From NCBI RefSeq assembly GCF_039524015.1, contig NZ_BAAAGF010000003.1, positions 1-64,000 of the forward strand: 64,000 bases of DNA, given 5' to 3'. A program made the translations under genes and the position numbers. This DNA is from Gaetbulibacter_B jejuensis (lineage in GTDB: Bacteria > Bacteroidota > Bacteroidia > Flavobacteriales > Flavobacteriaceae). The number at the start of each line of letters is the position of its first letter. Within the stretch, counting starts at the first letter, position 1. The notes under the pieces were generated by a model. That model did not search any database, was not told the DNA's origin, and was given only the letters and a program-made list of their open reading frames with translations. This document shows positions 17,618-26,400 of the stretch, piece after piece.

Positions 17618-18706
17618 CTATAAGTCTTTAGTAAGTTTTTTTACGACTTTATTTTCTGAAAGAAACTCTTTTAAAATCACTTTTATAGCAGTGTAAGCAG
17701 GTACTGCAATGATAAGACCTACAACACCAAAAAGGATTCCAGCAATTAGAATAACCAAGAAAATTTCCAACGGATGTGATTTTACACTTTTTGAGAAAAT
17801 TATTGGCTGACTTCCAAAGTTATCAATCAGTTGCCCTATAATAAAAACTAGAAGTACCCAAAACGTTTTTGGCATAATCACTTCGCTAAAGCTTGCACCA
17901 AGATTACTTGTCATTGTTAGTGTAATCATTAAAGCAGCTCCAACCAAAGGACCAACATAAGGGATAAGGTTAAGTAAAGCACATAAAAACGCAATAACTA
18001 CAGCGTTTTCAACACCAATTATTAATAATCCAATAGTATAAATTATAAACAGAATTAAAATTTGAAATATAAGGCCAACAAAATAACGCGAAAGCAAGTC
18101 TTTAATTTTGGTTGAAGAATTGCTCCATCTGGTTTCCTTATCGTCTGGAATAAAGGTCATAATTCCGTTTTCAAAAAGACGACTATCCTTTAAGAAGAAA
18201 AACGAAATAAATAAAACGGAAAACAGTCCAATTCCAAAACTACCTAATCCGCTAGCTAGCGAGTTTAAAAAATTAGGAATTAGTGCGTAATCAATCTTAT
18301 TTAAAAGATTAGATTCTTTTATAGATTTTTCAACGTCAATATTATTAATTTCAAAATAGGTGAGTGCCTGATGGTATAAATCTTGAATGTTGCTTTGTAA
18401 CTGATCAATATCTAATAATGACAAATTATGACTTTGCTTAGTAATTAAAGGAATAAACAATCCTATGAGCCCAATTAAAAGTCCTAAAAAAATAGCCATT
18501 GTAGTAATAACAGCTACAGTATTATTGAATTTTAATTTCTTTCTTAAAAATAAAACTATAGGTCTACCGATTAATGAAATAACAGCTGCAATAGCAATAT
18601 AAACTATTACGGCTTGAATTTTATACAAAAAAAACAATGTTAGCGTTATGCCTAAAACAATAGCTAATGCGCGTAAAATTCCGTTGGAAATAGTTTTTGA
18701 ATTCAT
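17618..18706 (-). CDS. AI-2E family membrane permease
   Basis: A 362-residue polytopic membrane protein of the TqsA/AI-2E transporter family. Hydrophobic helices are visible at about 10-28, 30-50, 62-85, 150-175, 205-232, 235-262, 277-295 and 310-345; the conserved motif LNLIPYVGPLVGA lies near residue 245. Family members are proposed exporters of autoinducer-2 or, in other branches, Na+(Li+)/H+ antiporters, so substrate is uncertain. It sits 21 bases after the SpoU methyltransferase gene. Confidence 0.88.
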   Translation of the reverse strand: MNSKTISNGILRALAIVLGITLTLFFLYKIQAVIVYIAIAAVISLIGRPIVLFLRKKLKFNNTVAVITTMAIFLGLLIGLIGLFIPLITKQSHNLSLLDIDQLQSNIQDLYHQALTYFEINNIDVEKSIKESNLLNKIDYALIPNFLNSLASGLGSFGIGLFSVLFISFFFLKDSRLFENGIMTFIPDDKETRWSNSSTKIKDLLSRYFVGLIFQILILFIIYTIGLLIIGVENAVVIAFLCALLNLIPYVGPLVGAALMITLTMTSNLGASFSEVIMPKTFWVLLVFIIGQLIDNFGSQPIIFSKSVKSHPLEIFLVILIAGILFGVVGLIIAVPAYTAIKVILKEFLSENKVVKKLTKDL

Positions 18707-18727
18707 AAAGTAAAGATATAAAATCTA

Positions 18728-19228
18728 CTACATTAATTGCTTGGTGATTTCATATAAAGCAATTGTTGTTGCTTGTACCACATTCATACTGCTGTTTTGT
18801 CCAAACATATTAATATGCAATGCGTGGTCACATTGTTCTAAAAGTGACTCTGATACTCCAAAGTTTTCATCTCCAATGATTAGAGCGATAGGTTGATTTT
18901 GCACAAATTGATGATTATGTATTGGTTTACTGTTGGATGTAATCTCTAAAGCAATTATTTGATAGCCTTTGGCTTTTAGAGAAGTTATTACCTCAAGCGT
19001 GTTTTTTGCAAACTCGTAGTTTACAAACTTTTCGGTTGAGCGTGAAGTTTTAGTGACTTTTCTGCCAATGGTAATGCCTTCTCCGCAAAACACAATATTT
19101 TCTATTCCAAAAGCATCAGCTGTTCTAAACAAACTGCCAATATTTGGTGCGTTGTTAATGTTATCGCAAACAATTGTTATTGGAAACGTACGTTTTGCAA
19201 AGTTGCTTGAGTAATAATCTAATTGCAA
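18728..19228 (-). CDS. SpoU/TrmH-family RNA 2'-O-methyltransferase
   Basis: A 166-residue SPOUT enzyme reduced to the catalytic knot domain. The three family motifs are present: motif 1 NAPNIGSLFRTADAFG, motif 2 ALIIGDENFGVSE and motif 3 SMNVVQATTIALYE. There is no N-terminal substrate-binding domain, so it resembles TrmL/TrmH-like enzymes that modify tRNA ribose, but the target is not determined. It starts 10 bases after the stop of the broken small gene at 19239-19464. Confidence 0.9.
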   Translation of the reverse strand: MQLDYYSSNFAKRTFPITIVCDNINNAPNIGSLFRTADAFGIENIVFCGEGITIGRKVTKTSRSTEKFVNYEFAKNTLEVITSLKAKGYQIIALEITSNSKPIHNHQFVQNQPIALIIGDENFGVSESLLEQCDHALHINMFGQNSSMNVVQATTIALYEITKQLM

Positions 19229-19238
19229 TGGATAAAAA

Positions 19239-19464
19239 TTAATACGAAATTAGTAAGCAACCTGAATCCGTTTTACAAAAATCATGATCACTATCTAAAA
19301 TTATGGTTACTTCATTAGTTTTAAAAACATGATTATTTATAGAATAAAGAGGAACGATGTAAAAAAAGATTCCAAATAGAAAAAAAAGTAAATCTTAAAA
19401 TTAGCGATGTAGATTTTTCTTCAGGTATTTCAAAATTAAATGGATTTTGCGAATTAAAATGCAT
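19239..19464 (-). pseudogene. Small membrane-protein gene with a one-base frameshift in an A8/T8 run
   Basis: From the ATG at 19464 the frame encodes MHFNSQNPFNFEIPEEKSTS then LILRFTFF, but ends early after 43 residues. The +1 frame immediately after the homopolymer (eight A on the plus strand, 19380-19387) continues with LFGIFFYIVPLYSINN and DSDHDFCKTDSGCLLISY. With seven T instead of eight, a 74-residue protein with one central membrane helix (about 20-40) and two Cys in a short outer tail would result. The 226-bp span (one base more than 75 codons), the 13-base gap to the upstream gene and the 10-base gap to the downstream gene all fit a real operon member. It may be a true mutation, a sequencing error or slippage control. 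Confidence 0.5.
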
Positions 19465-19477
19465 AATATCAAAAATA

Positions 19478-19651
19478 CTAATTAATTTCAATAATGAGTA
19501 TAATAATTATAGGTATTACAATGCACAATATAGCAACTAAATAAGCAATCTTCTTTTGCTTCTTTGTTAATTTACTATGCGAATCTTTATTTAAAGAATA
19601 TTCTGAATAAAAATCAAATATTGAAAATATTATTTTCAGAATATCATTCAT
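19478..19651 (-). CDS. 57-residue single-pass membrane microprotein
   Basis: ATG at 19651, TAG at 19478-19480. The product has a polar, charged N-terminal half (MNDILKII..., NKDSHSKLTKKQKK) and a hydrophobic C-terminal helix (about 35-55; IAYLVAILCIVIPIIIILII). The Lys-rich stretch before the helix predicts an N-in topology. It begins 8 bases after the DUF4159 gene stop and ends 13 bases before the frameshifted gene, consistent with translation within the same transcript. No family recognised. Confidence 0.5.
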   Translation of the reverse strand: MNDILKIIFSIFDFYSEYSLNKDSHSKLTKKQKKIAYLVAILCIVIPIIIILIIEIN

Positions 19652-19659
19652 AAATCAAA

Positions 19660-20301
19660 TTAGTTTTCAAAAACATACTTTACAATATTTGCTCCCATTT
19701 TTAAAGATTTTTCTCTTACCTCTGGTGGGTCGTTATGAACTTCTGGGTCTTCCCAACCATCGCCTAAATCGCTTTCAAAAGTAAACAGTAAAACCAATCT
19801 GCTTTCATAAAAAATACCAAAAGCTTGCGGACGTTTACCATCGTGTTCATGAATTTTTGGTAAACCGTCAGGAAACTTATAAGCAATATTGAATATATCG
19901 TGTGATTTTGGCAATTCAATCAATTCTGCATTAGGAAATACCTTTTTAAGTTCTTCAGTAACATAAGGTCGCATTCCGTAGTTATCATCAATATGTAAAA
20001 AACCTCCTGAAATAAGATAGTTTCTAAGGTTTTCGGCATCTTCATCACTAAAAAACACATTTCCATGTCCTGTCATGTGCAATAATGGATATTGAAAAAT
20101 ATCAATGCTACCGACTTCAACAGTTTGTGGATTTGGATTTATTCTAGTATTAATATTGTTATTGCAAAAGTTAATAAGATTAGGTAATGCTGTTGGGTTA
20201 CTATACCAATCGCCACCACCTTTATATTTTAAAACAGCTAATTCTTGAGATAAACCCAAAGTAGAGTATAGAAAAGCGATGATTAAAATTAGGTGCTTCA
20301 T
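19660..20301 (-). CDS. DUF4159 domain protein, exported
   Basis: A 213-residue protein with a Sec signal peptide (MKHLILIIAFLYSTLGL, cut after SQ). The remainder is a DUF4159 domain: GGGDWY near the start, then LLHMTGHGNVFFSDEDAENLRNYL and GGFLHIDDNYGM, and EGWEDPEVH-like GDGWEDPEVHNDPP at the end. In other bacteria the domain is fused to or encoded near gliding or MoxR/BatA-type genes, and it has a class I glutamine-amidotransferase-like fold. No activity is assigned. It starts 1 base after rsmE, so the two genes are translationally linked. Confidence 0.85.
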   Translation of the reverse strand: MKHLILIIAFLYSTLGLSQELAVLKYKGGGDWYSNPTALPNLINFCNNNINTRINPNPQTVEVGSIDIFQYPLLHMTGHGNVFFSDEDAENLRNYLISGGFLHIDDNYGMRPYVTEELKKVFPNAELIELPKSHDIFNIAYKFPDGLPKIHEHDGKRPQAFGIFYESRLVLLFTFESDLGDGWEDPEVHNDPPEVREKSLKMGANIVKYVFEN

Positions 20302-20302
20302 A

Positions 20303-21007
20303 TTATTGATTTACAAAAGCTACAGAATGGCAAGCTACAATTGCAGCAGTTTCTGTACGCAATCTTGTGTCTCCCAAAGTTACAGGAATAAAATTATTTT
20401 GAAGCGCCATTTCAATTTCTTTAACACTAAAATCACCTTCTGGTCCAATAAGTATAATGATGTCTTGAGTTGGTTTTAAAAGGTCTTTTAAAGATTTTTT
20501 ATCAAGCTCTTCACAATGTGCAATAAATTGTTGTCCGTTAAACTCTTGAGAAATGAAGCTTTTAAACGATATAGCGTCATTTAATTTTGGCATAAAAGCA
20601 CTTAACGACTGTTTTGTGGCAGATTGAATAATCTTTTCAAAACGCTCTGATTTTATGACTTTACGTTCGCTATGGTCGCAAATAATAGGAGTGATGGTGT
20701 CTATTCCTATTTCGGTAGCTTTTTCTAAAAACCACTCGTACCTATCATTCATTTTTGTTGGAGCAACCGCTAAATGCAAATTGTAGTTGTGTTTTTGCTG
20801 TAGGGTTTTAGATGTAATTTCTGCCATACAGTTTTTTATATCTGCAACCTGTATTTTGGCAGTGAATATATAACCGTTTCCGTTGGTAATATGCAGTTCA
20901 TCTCCAACCGATTTTCGCAATACCTTTATAATATGGCGACTTTCATCTTTTGGAAACGTAATTTGAACAGCGTCTTCAGTTAATTCAGGATTATAAAATA
21001 GCTGCAT
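20303..21007 (-). CDS. rsmE: 16S rRNA (uracil-1498-N3)-methyltransferase
   Basis: A 234-residue SPOUT methyltransferase that methylates U1498 of 16S rRNA. The N-terminal PUA-like domain (about 1-70; HIIKVLRKSVGDELHITNGNG) precedes a knot domain with RSER-like HSERKVIKSERFEKII, the SAM-site IILIGPEGDFSVKE and TLGDTRLRTETA. Length and motif order are normal. It starts 2 bases after the parvulin gene stop, and its stop lies next to the DUF4159 start. Confidence 0.96.
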   Translation of the reverse strand: MQLFYNPELTEDAVQITFPKDESRHIIKVLRKSVGDELHITNGNGYIFTAKIQVADIKNCMAEITSKTLQQKHNYNLHLAVAPTKMNDRYEWFLEKATEIGIDTITPIICDHSERKVIKSERFEKIIQSATKQSLSAFMPKLNDAISFKSFISQEFNGQQFIAHCEELDKKSLKDLLKPTQDIIILIGPEGDFSVKEIEMALQNNFIPVTLGDTRLRTETAAIVACHSVAFVNQ

Positions 21008-21009
21008 TA

Positions 21010-21648
21010 TTAGTATGTTGGTTCGGTAATTTTAAGCACTTTAATTTCTTCAATTAGCTTAGTGTCATGCGTTTTTACGACTACGTAATAAGCGTTTTGC
21101 GTTGGTACATCAACTGAAAAAATATCATTTACACTATGCTTTCCATTAATAACTTGATCTTCAAATTCTGGAAACATATCACCTTGTGTAAACCACCCTA
21201 AATCACCTCCACGTTTTGCACTATCATCCATTGAGTAGTGTTTTGCAAGGTCTTTAAAACGGTAGCCTTCATTGTATTTTGAGATAATATCAGCTCTCAA
21301 ATCATCAATGTCTTCCATTGATTTTTCATTACCATCAAGAAAAATATAACTCACTCTATAATATGGAATTTCTTGTTTTTCAATAACCTTATAATGGGTT
21401 TTATCCATTTCGTTTTTATAGACTTTTTTTCCTCCTTTTTTAAGTTTAAAAAGATCTTTGGCTAACCTAGTATTATGTTTTTCTTTATTGAAGGTTATAA
21501 TTTTTCCTTTAAGCGCTTTATTGCTTTCAATAAATTTGGTAGCAAGCGTTTCATCTTCAATAGAATCTAATTTCTTTTCGATGCTATTTTGCGAAACAGC
21601 AATCATTGTAAAAAAGCCAAATGCAATACACAGTAAGTTTTTTGTCAT
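21010..21648 (-). CDS. Exported parvulin-type peptidylprolyl isomerase
   Basis: A 212-residue protein with a signal peptide (NLLCIAFGFFTMIAVSQ) and a PpiC/rotamase domain at about 90-205 with the parvulin pattern FKDLAKHYSMDDSAKRGGDLGWF and F...V......VS..V.T..GYHVV-like NDIFSVDVPTQNAYYVVVK. It probably catalyses prolyl isomerisation of envelope proteins in the periplasm. The N-terminal part is short, so it lacks the large SurA chaperone domain. First of a tight run with rsmE and the DUF4159 gene. Confidence 0.88.
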   Translation of the reverse strand: MTKNLLCIAFGFFTMIAVSQNSIEKKLDSIEDETLATKFIESNKALKGKIITFNKEKHNTRLAKDLFKLKKGGKKVYKNEMDKTHYKVIEKQEIPYYRVSYIFLDGNEKSMEDIDDLRADIISKYNEGYRFKDLAKHYSMDDSAKRGGDLGWFTQGDMFPEFEDQVINGKHSVNDIFSVDVPTQNAYYVVVKTHDTKLIEEIKVLKITEPTY

Positions 21649-21738
21649 AATGTAGGATTGTTAAGGTTTCAGTTCAAAATTAAACCTATTGTTGAAACAT
21701 AAAAGGTCTTAGGTTTTAAGTTTTTAAGAATTGATTGT

Positions 21739-22347
21739 TTATAACTTGATTTTGAGCCACTTTTTACTTGAAATAAACCAAATTAGCCCAACTATTATAT
21801 TGAACAATATTATTTTTTCAAAAATATGGTATAAGTAGAGTAGTAAAATTGGTTGAGAATCTAACTGCATTTCCCAATCACTAGGTAAATAATCTCTATG
21901 TAATGCGCTTACGTATATTATAATCTTTTCAATTACAGTTGCAGATAAAAAGGATAAAACCAAAGTAATAGTTGCTAAAACCAAAACATATAATTTCTTT
22001 TTTCTAAAGGGTTTTATCCAAAACAATTGCAATAGACCACAATATAAAACAGGTCTTAATAATATAAACCAATAGCTAAATGCATAAGGTCCTGTTGCAC
22101 GTTCATTGTGAATGTAAAAATCGTTTGTTGAAATAAAATAAATGAAACGTATTGAATAAAACAATACATATGCTAGAGACAGAAACCTAACAGTATAAAT
22201 TGCATAACTTCTGTAATTGTAAAATAAGCTTTTGTGTTTCTCAGATTTAAGAAAATATGATACAATTAGATTAAAAATTACTGAAAGCGAAAACCCAATA
22301 AAAATACTATCAGCTATAAGTTCAATAATCCTAAACGTAGTTTGCAT
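21739..22347 (-). CDS. Polytopic membrane protein of unknown function
   Basis: A 202-residue protein with about five membrane helices (about 9-31, 48-73, 91-111, 118-148, 173-191) and a Lys-rich C-terminus. No recognised motif. It begins 3 bases after the tsaD stop, so it is likely coexpressed with tsaD, but no functional link can be drawn. A 90-base gap to the parvulin gene could contain a separate start of transcription. Confidence 0.7.
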   Translation of the reverse strand: MQTTFRIIELIADSIFIGFSLSVIFNLIVSYFLKSEKHKSLFYNYRSYAIYTVRFLSLAYVLFYSIRFIYFISTNDFYIHNERATGPYAFSYWFILLRPVLYCGLLQLFWIKPFRKKKLYVLVLATITLVLSFLSATVIEKIIIYVSALHRDYLPSDWEMQLDSQPILLLYLYHIFEKIILFNIIVGLIWFISSKKWLKIKL

Positions 22348-22350
22348 GAT

Positions 22351-23373
22351 TTATAGTTTCAATCGAGCAGAGGCAACAACATTGTTTTGTGAAAATTCAC
22401 CCTCTAAAAACTTTAAATGCCCAACAATAGCAATCATTGCAGCATTGTCTGTTGTATATTCAAATTTTGGAATATAGGTAGTCCAACCAAATTTCTTCTC
22501 ACCATCTTTTAGTGCTTTTCGTATGCCAGAATTTGCAGACACACCACCACCAATAGCAATATGTTTGATACCAGTTTCTTTACTGGCTAATTTCAGTTTA
22601 TCAATTAAAATACCAATAATAGTATATTGTATAGACGCACAAATATCATTGAGGTTTTCTTCGATAAAATTTGGGTTTGCTTTTGTTTCTTTTTGAATAA
22701 AATAAAGAATTGCAGTTTTAAGTCCAGAAAAACTAAAGTTTAATCCGTCAACTTTAGGTTTGGTAAACTTAAACGCTTTTGGGTTTCCTTGTTGTGCTCT
22801 TTTGTCAATTTCAGGACCAGCTGGATAGCCCAAGCCTAATATTTTTCCACTTTTATCATAAGCTTCACCAACGGCATCATCAATAGTTTCTCCAATAACT
22901 TCCATGTCAAAGTAGTCAGACACATTTACAATTTGTGTATGCCCACCAGAAATGGTCATCGCTAAAAACGGAAATTCAGGTTTATTAAAATCTTCTTCAT
23001 CAATAAAATGAGCTAAAATATGTGCTTGCATGTGGTTAACATCTATTAAAGGAATGTTTAAACCATAAGCCAATGACTTTGCAAAAGAGGTTCCTACAAG
23101 TAACGAACCCATTAAACCAGGACCACGAGTAAAAGCAATGGCATTAAGCTGAGATTTTTCAACACCTGCTTTTTTTAGTGCTTGTTGTACAACAGGAACT
23201 ATATTTTGTTGATGTGCTCTCGAGGCTAATTCTGGTACAACACCTCCATATTCTTCATGAATTTTTTGGTTTGCAACAACATTGCTTAAAATCCTTCCGT
23301 TAAGCATAACCGAAGCTGCTGTATCATCACAAGATGACTCAATTGCTAGTATGTAAATATTTTGTGAAGCCAT
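22351..23373 (-). CDS. tsaD: tRNA N6-adenosine threonylcarbamoyltransferase
   Basis: A 340-residue ASKHA-fold enzyme that transfers threonylcarbamoyl to A37 of ANN-decoding tRNAs, working with TsaB and TsaE. The signature is clear: AIESSCDDTAAS at the N-terminus, metal ligands His114 and His118 in NHMQAHILAH and Asp309 in TTDNAAM, and phosphate loops SGGHTQIV and GGGVSANSGIR. Normal length. It is divergent from tamB; only about 20 to 90 bases separate the two reading frames. Confidence 0.97.
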   Translation of the reverse strand: MASQNIYILAIESSCDDTAASVMLNGRILSNVVANQKIHEEYGGVVPELASRAHQQNIVPVVQQALKKAGVEKSQLNAIAFTRGPGLMGSLLVGTSFAKSLAYGLNIPLIDVNHMQAHILAHFIDEEDFNKPEFPFLAMTISGGHTQIVNVSDYFDMEVIGETIDDAVGEAYDKSGKILGLGYPAGPEIDKRAQQGNPKAFKFTKPKVDGLNFSFSGLKTAILYFIQKETKANPNFIEENLNDICASIQYTIIGILIDKLKLASKETGIKHIAIGGGVSANSGIRKALKDGEKKFGWTTYIPKFEYTTDNAAMIAIVGHLKFLEGEFSQNNVVASARLKL

Positions 23374-23396
23374 TAATATAAATTAGGCACAATAAT

Positions 23397-23427
23397 TGTT
23401 AATTTTGGCTTCAAAGTTATAACTTTA
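23397..23427 (+). promoter_or_regulatory. Candidate promoter upstream of (or inside) tamB
   Basis: TTG (23397-23399), 20 bases, then TAACTTTA (23420-23427), a 7/8 match to the Bacteroidota -7 consensus. Transcripts would begin near 23433, inside the reading frame that encodes the basic N-terminal segment of TamB, which creates a conflict discussed in the findings. Confidence 0.4.
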
Positions 23428-23466
23428 AAACGTATCAAAAAATTTTTAAAAATAGTATCAAAGCTC

Positions 23467-26400
23467 TTGGCAATTCTTTTGCTATTGTTCATCATTTTGG
23501 TGTTGGTACTTTCTATTCCTGCTGTACAAACACGTTTAGGTAAACATGCAACAAAACTGGTTAACGAAGAGTTTGGTACAAATATTAATATTGACAAAGT
23601 AGGATTACAGTTTAATGGAGATGTAGAGTTAAAGCATATTTATGTTGAAGACTACAAAAAAGATACGCTCATTAATATTGCCGAATTAAATACATCAATC
23701 ATTAATTTTAGAAATCTTTACAATGGCAAACTTGCCTTTGGAGATATTGATATTATTGACCTTACCTTCAATATAAAAACTTACAAAGGCGAAGACCAAA
23801 CTAATTTAGATGTGTTTGTTGCAAGGTTTGATGAAGAAAACCCTAGTAATGAAAAAAGTGGATTTTTACTTTCATCCAGTGACGTGTCTATTTATAATAG
23901 TACGTTTAGAATGCTAGATGAAAACAAGGAAAACCAAAAAATACTTGAATTTGATAACCTTAACATCAATGCAACTGACTTTTTAATTGATGCAAGTGAT
24001 GTAAGTGCTCGAATCAATACTTTGTCGTTTAGAGATAGTAGAGGATTGTCAATTCAAAATATGGTTACAAATTTTGAGTACACATTAGACCATATGTCGT
24101 TTAACGATTTGAGTATAAAAACTGAAAACTCAAATCTTAAAGGAAATGTGCGATTTGATTATAAGCGTGAAGATTTACAAGAGTTTACCGATAAGGTGAA
24201 TGTCACTGCAAATTTTGAAGATTCAGAGCTGTTTTTAAATGACCTTAATACATTTTATAACGAGTTTGGTGTTTCTCAAAAAGCAAACTTTACCGTTGAT
24301 TTGTCAGGAACACTTAATGATCTTTATGCTGAAGAGCTAAAGCTTAATACAAGTTCGCGTACTAGAATTTACGGAAACATCAATTTTAAAAACTTGTTTA
24401 ATAGCGAAGATGATAACTTTTCAATGGACGGAAAGTTTGATAACCTTTCATCAAATTACTACGATTTAAGAGCATTATTACCAAATATACTAGGTGAGTC
24501 TATTCCTTCAATATTTTCTAAGCTTGGAGATTTTAATATCAATGGTACATCTCACATAACATCTACAACTATTGATGCCGATTTAGATATTTATACAGAT
24601 TTGGGTGAAATAAGTTCCAATCTAGAAATGACTCGTGTTAATGATATTGACAACGCCAGTTATAAAGGTAATGTGGTGTTTAATGATTTTGATTTAGGAA
24701 AATTGCTAGATAATCCTGAAATAAAAACCACCTCATTTAACCTTGATGTGGACGGAAAAGGGTTTACATTAAAAAACTTATATACCAACATTGAAGGTCA
24801 GATTTACGAATTGGATTTTAACGACTACAATTACCAACACATAACCGTTTCAGGAGAGTTGGGTAATAATATTTATAATGGTCTTTTAAAGTCAACCGAC
24901 AAAAATTTCAAATTCACGTTTGATGGTTTAGCCGATTTATCTAATGAGATTAAAGCTTTAGATTTTAAGGCTAATGTTGAGTATGCAAACCTTAATGCAT
25001 TAAACTTTATTAAGTCCGACAGTATTTCAGTATTTAAAGGAAATGTTGAAATGTCAATGAAAGGTTCAGGGATTGATGATGCTTATGGTAGTTTAAATTT
25101 TAAAAACACCACCTACATCAATCAAAATGACGAATACTATTTTGAAGATTTTGACATCTCATCTACATTTCAAAATAAAAAACGAACAATAGCTATAAAT
25201 TCTCCTGATATTATTGAAGGTACTATCAGTGGCGATTTCAAGTTTAAGGATATTGGTAAGTTGGTTGAAAATTCAGTGGGAAGTATTTATACCAACTACG
25301 TTCCTAATAAAATTGAAGGTAACCAGTATATGGACTTTAATTTTAAAATCTACAATAAAGTAGTTGAAGCCTTTTATCACGATTTAGAACTTGGTAAAAA
25401 CACTTTTGTAAAAGGTAGAGTAGAGAGTGATGAAAAAGGCTTTAAGCTAACATTCAAGTCGCCTCAAATACGTTTGTTCGATTATTTTGCTAACGACATT
25501 TCGTTAAGTATCGATAACAGTAACCCTTTATTTAATACTTATGTAGAAATCGATTCACTCAACACAAAGTATTATAATGTGTCTAAATTCAGTTTAATTA
25601 ACGTTACACAACGTGATACGCTTTTTGTAAAATCTGAATTTAAAGGAGGTAAGGATAATACAGATGAGTTTGACCTTAATATGTATTACACTGTTGATGA
25701 GAATAACAAATCGGTTATAGGATTTAGAAAATCTGATGTCGTTTTTAAAGGCAATACTTGGAATATTAATGACGAAAAAGATAATCTGCATAAAATAGTT
25801 TTTGATAGAGATTTTAAAGAGTTTGATATTGAAAAGCTTGTAATGAATAATTACAATGAGCAAATTGAACTATCAGGTGTGGTTAGAGATTCTACCTACA
25901 AAAATATAAACCTAGGATTTACTGATGTTGACCTTTTAAAAATAACACCAAGAATTGATAGTTTAAACCTTGAAGGTTTAGTAAATGGAAAGGTAAATAT
26001 TCTACAAGAAGATGGTGTCTACTTACCAACATCAAACCTCGATATCACTAACCTTAAGGCAAATGATTATGATTTAGGGTCTTTAAGTGCTAATATTACA
26101 GGAAATCAATCTCTAACCAATTATAAGGTTGATGTTAAACTTATTAATGATAATGTAAAATCCTTTGTGGCTAATGGTAATATTGATGTTGGCGACTCAT
26201 CATATATAGACTTAAACTTAAGTTTTGATGAGTTTTTACTTAATCCACTAGATCCTTTAGGAGAAGGTGTTATTACTAATATTCGTGGTTTGGCAACAGG
26301 ACGAGCAACTGTAACTGGTAATCTCAAAAATCCTGATATAAATGGACGTTTATTATTAGATAATGCAGGATTGAGTATTCCTTATTTAAATGTAGATTAC

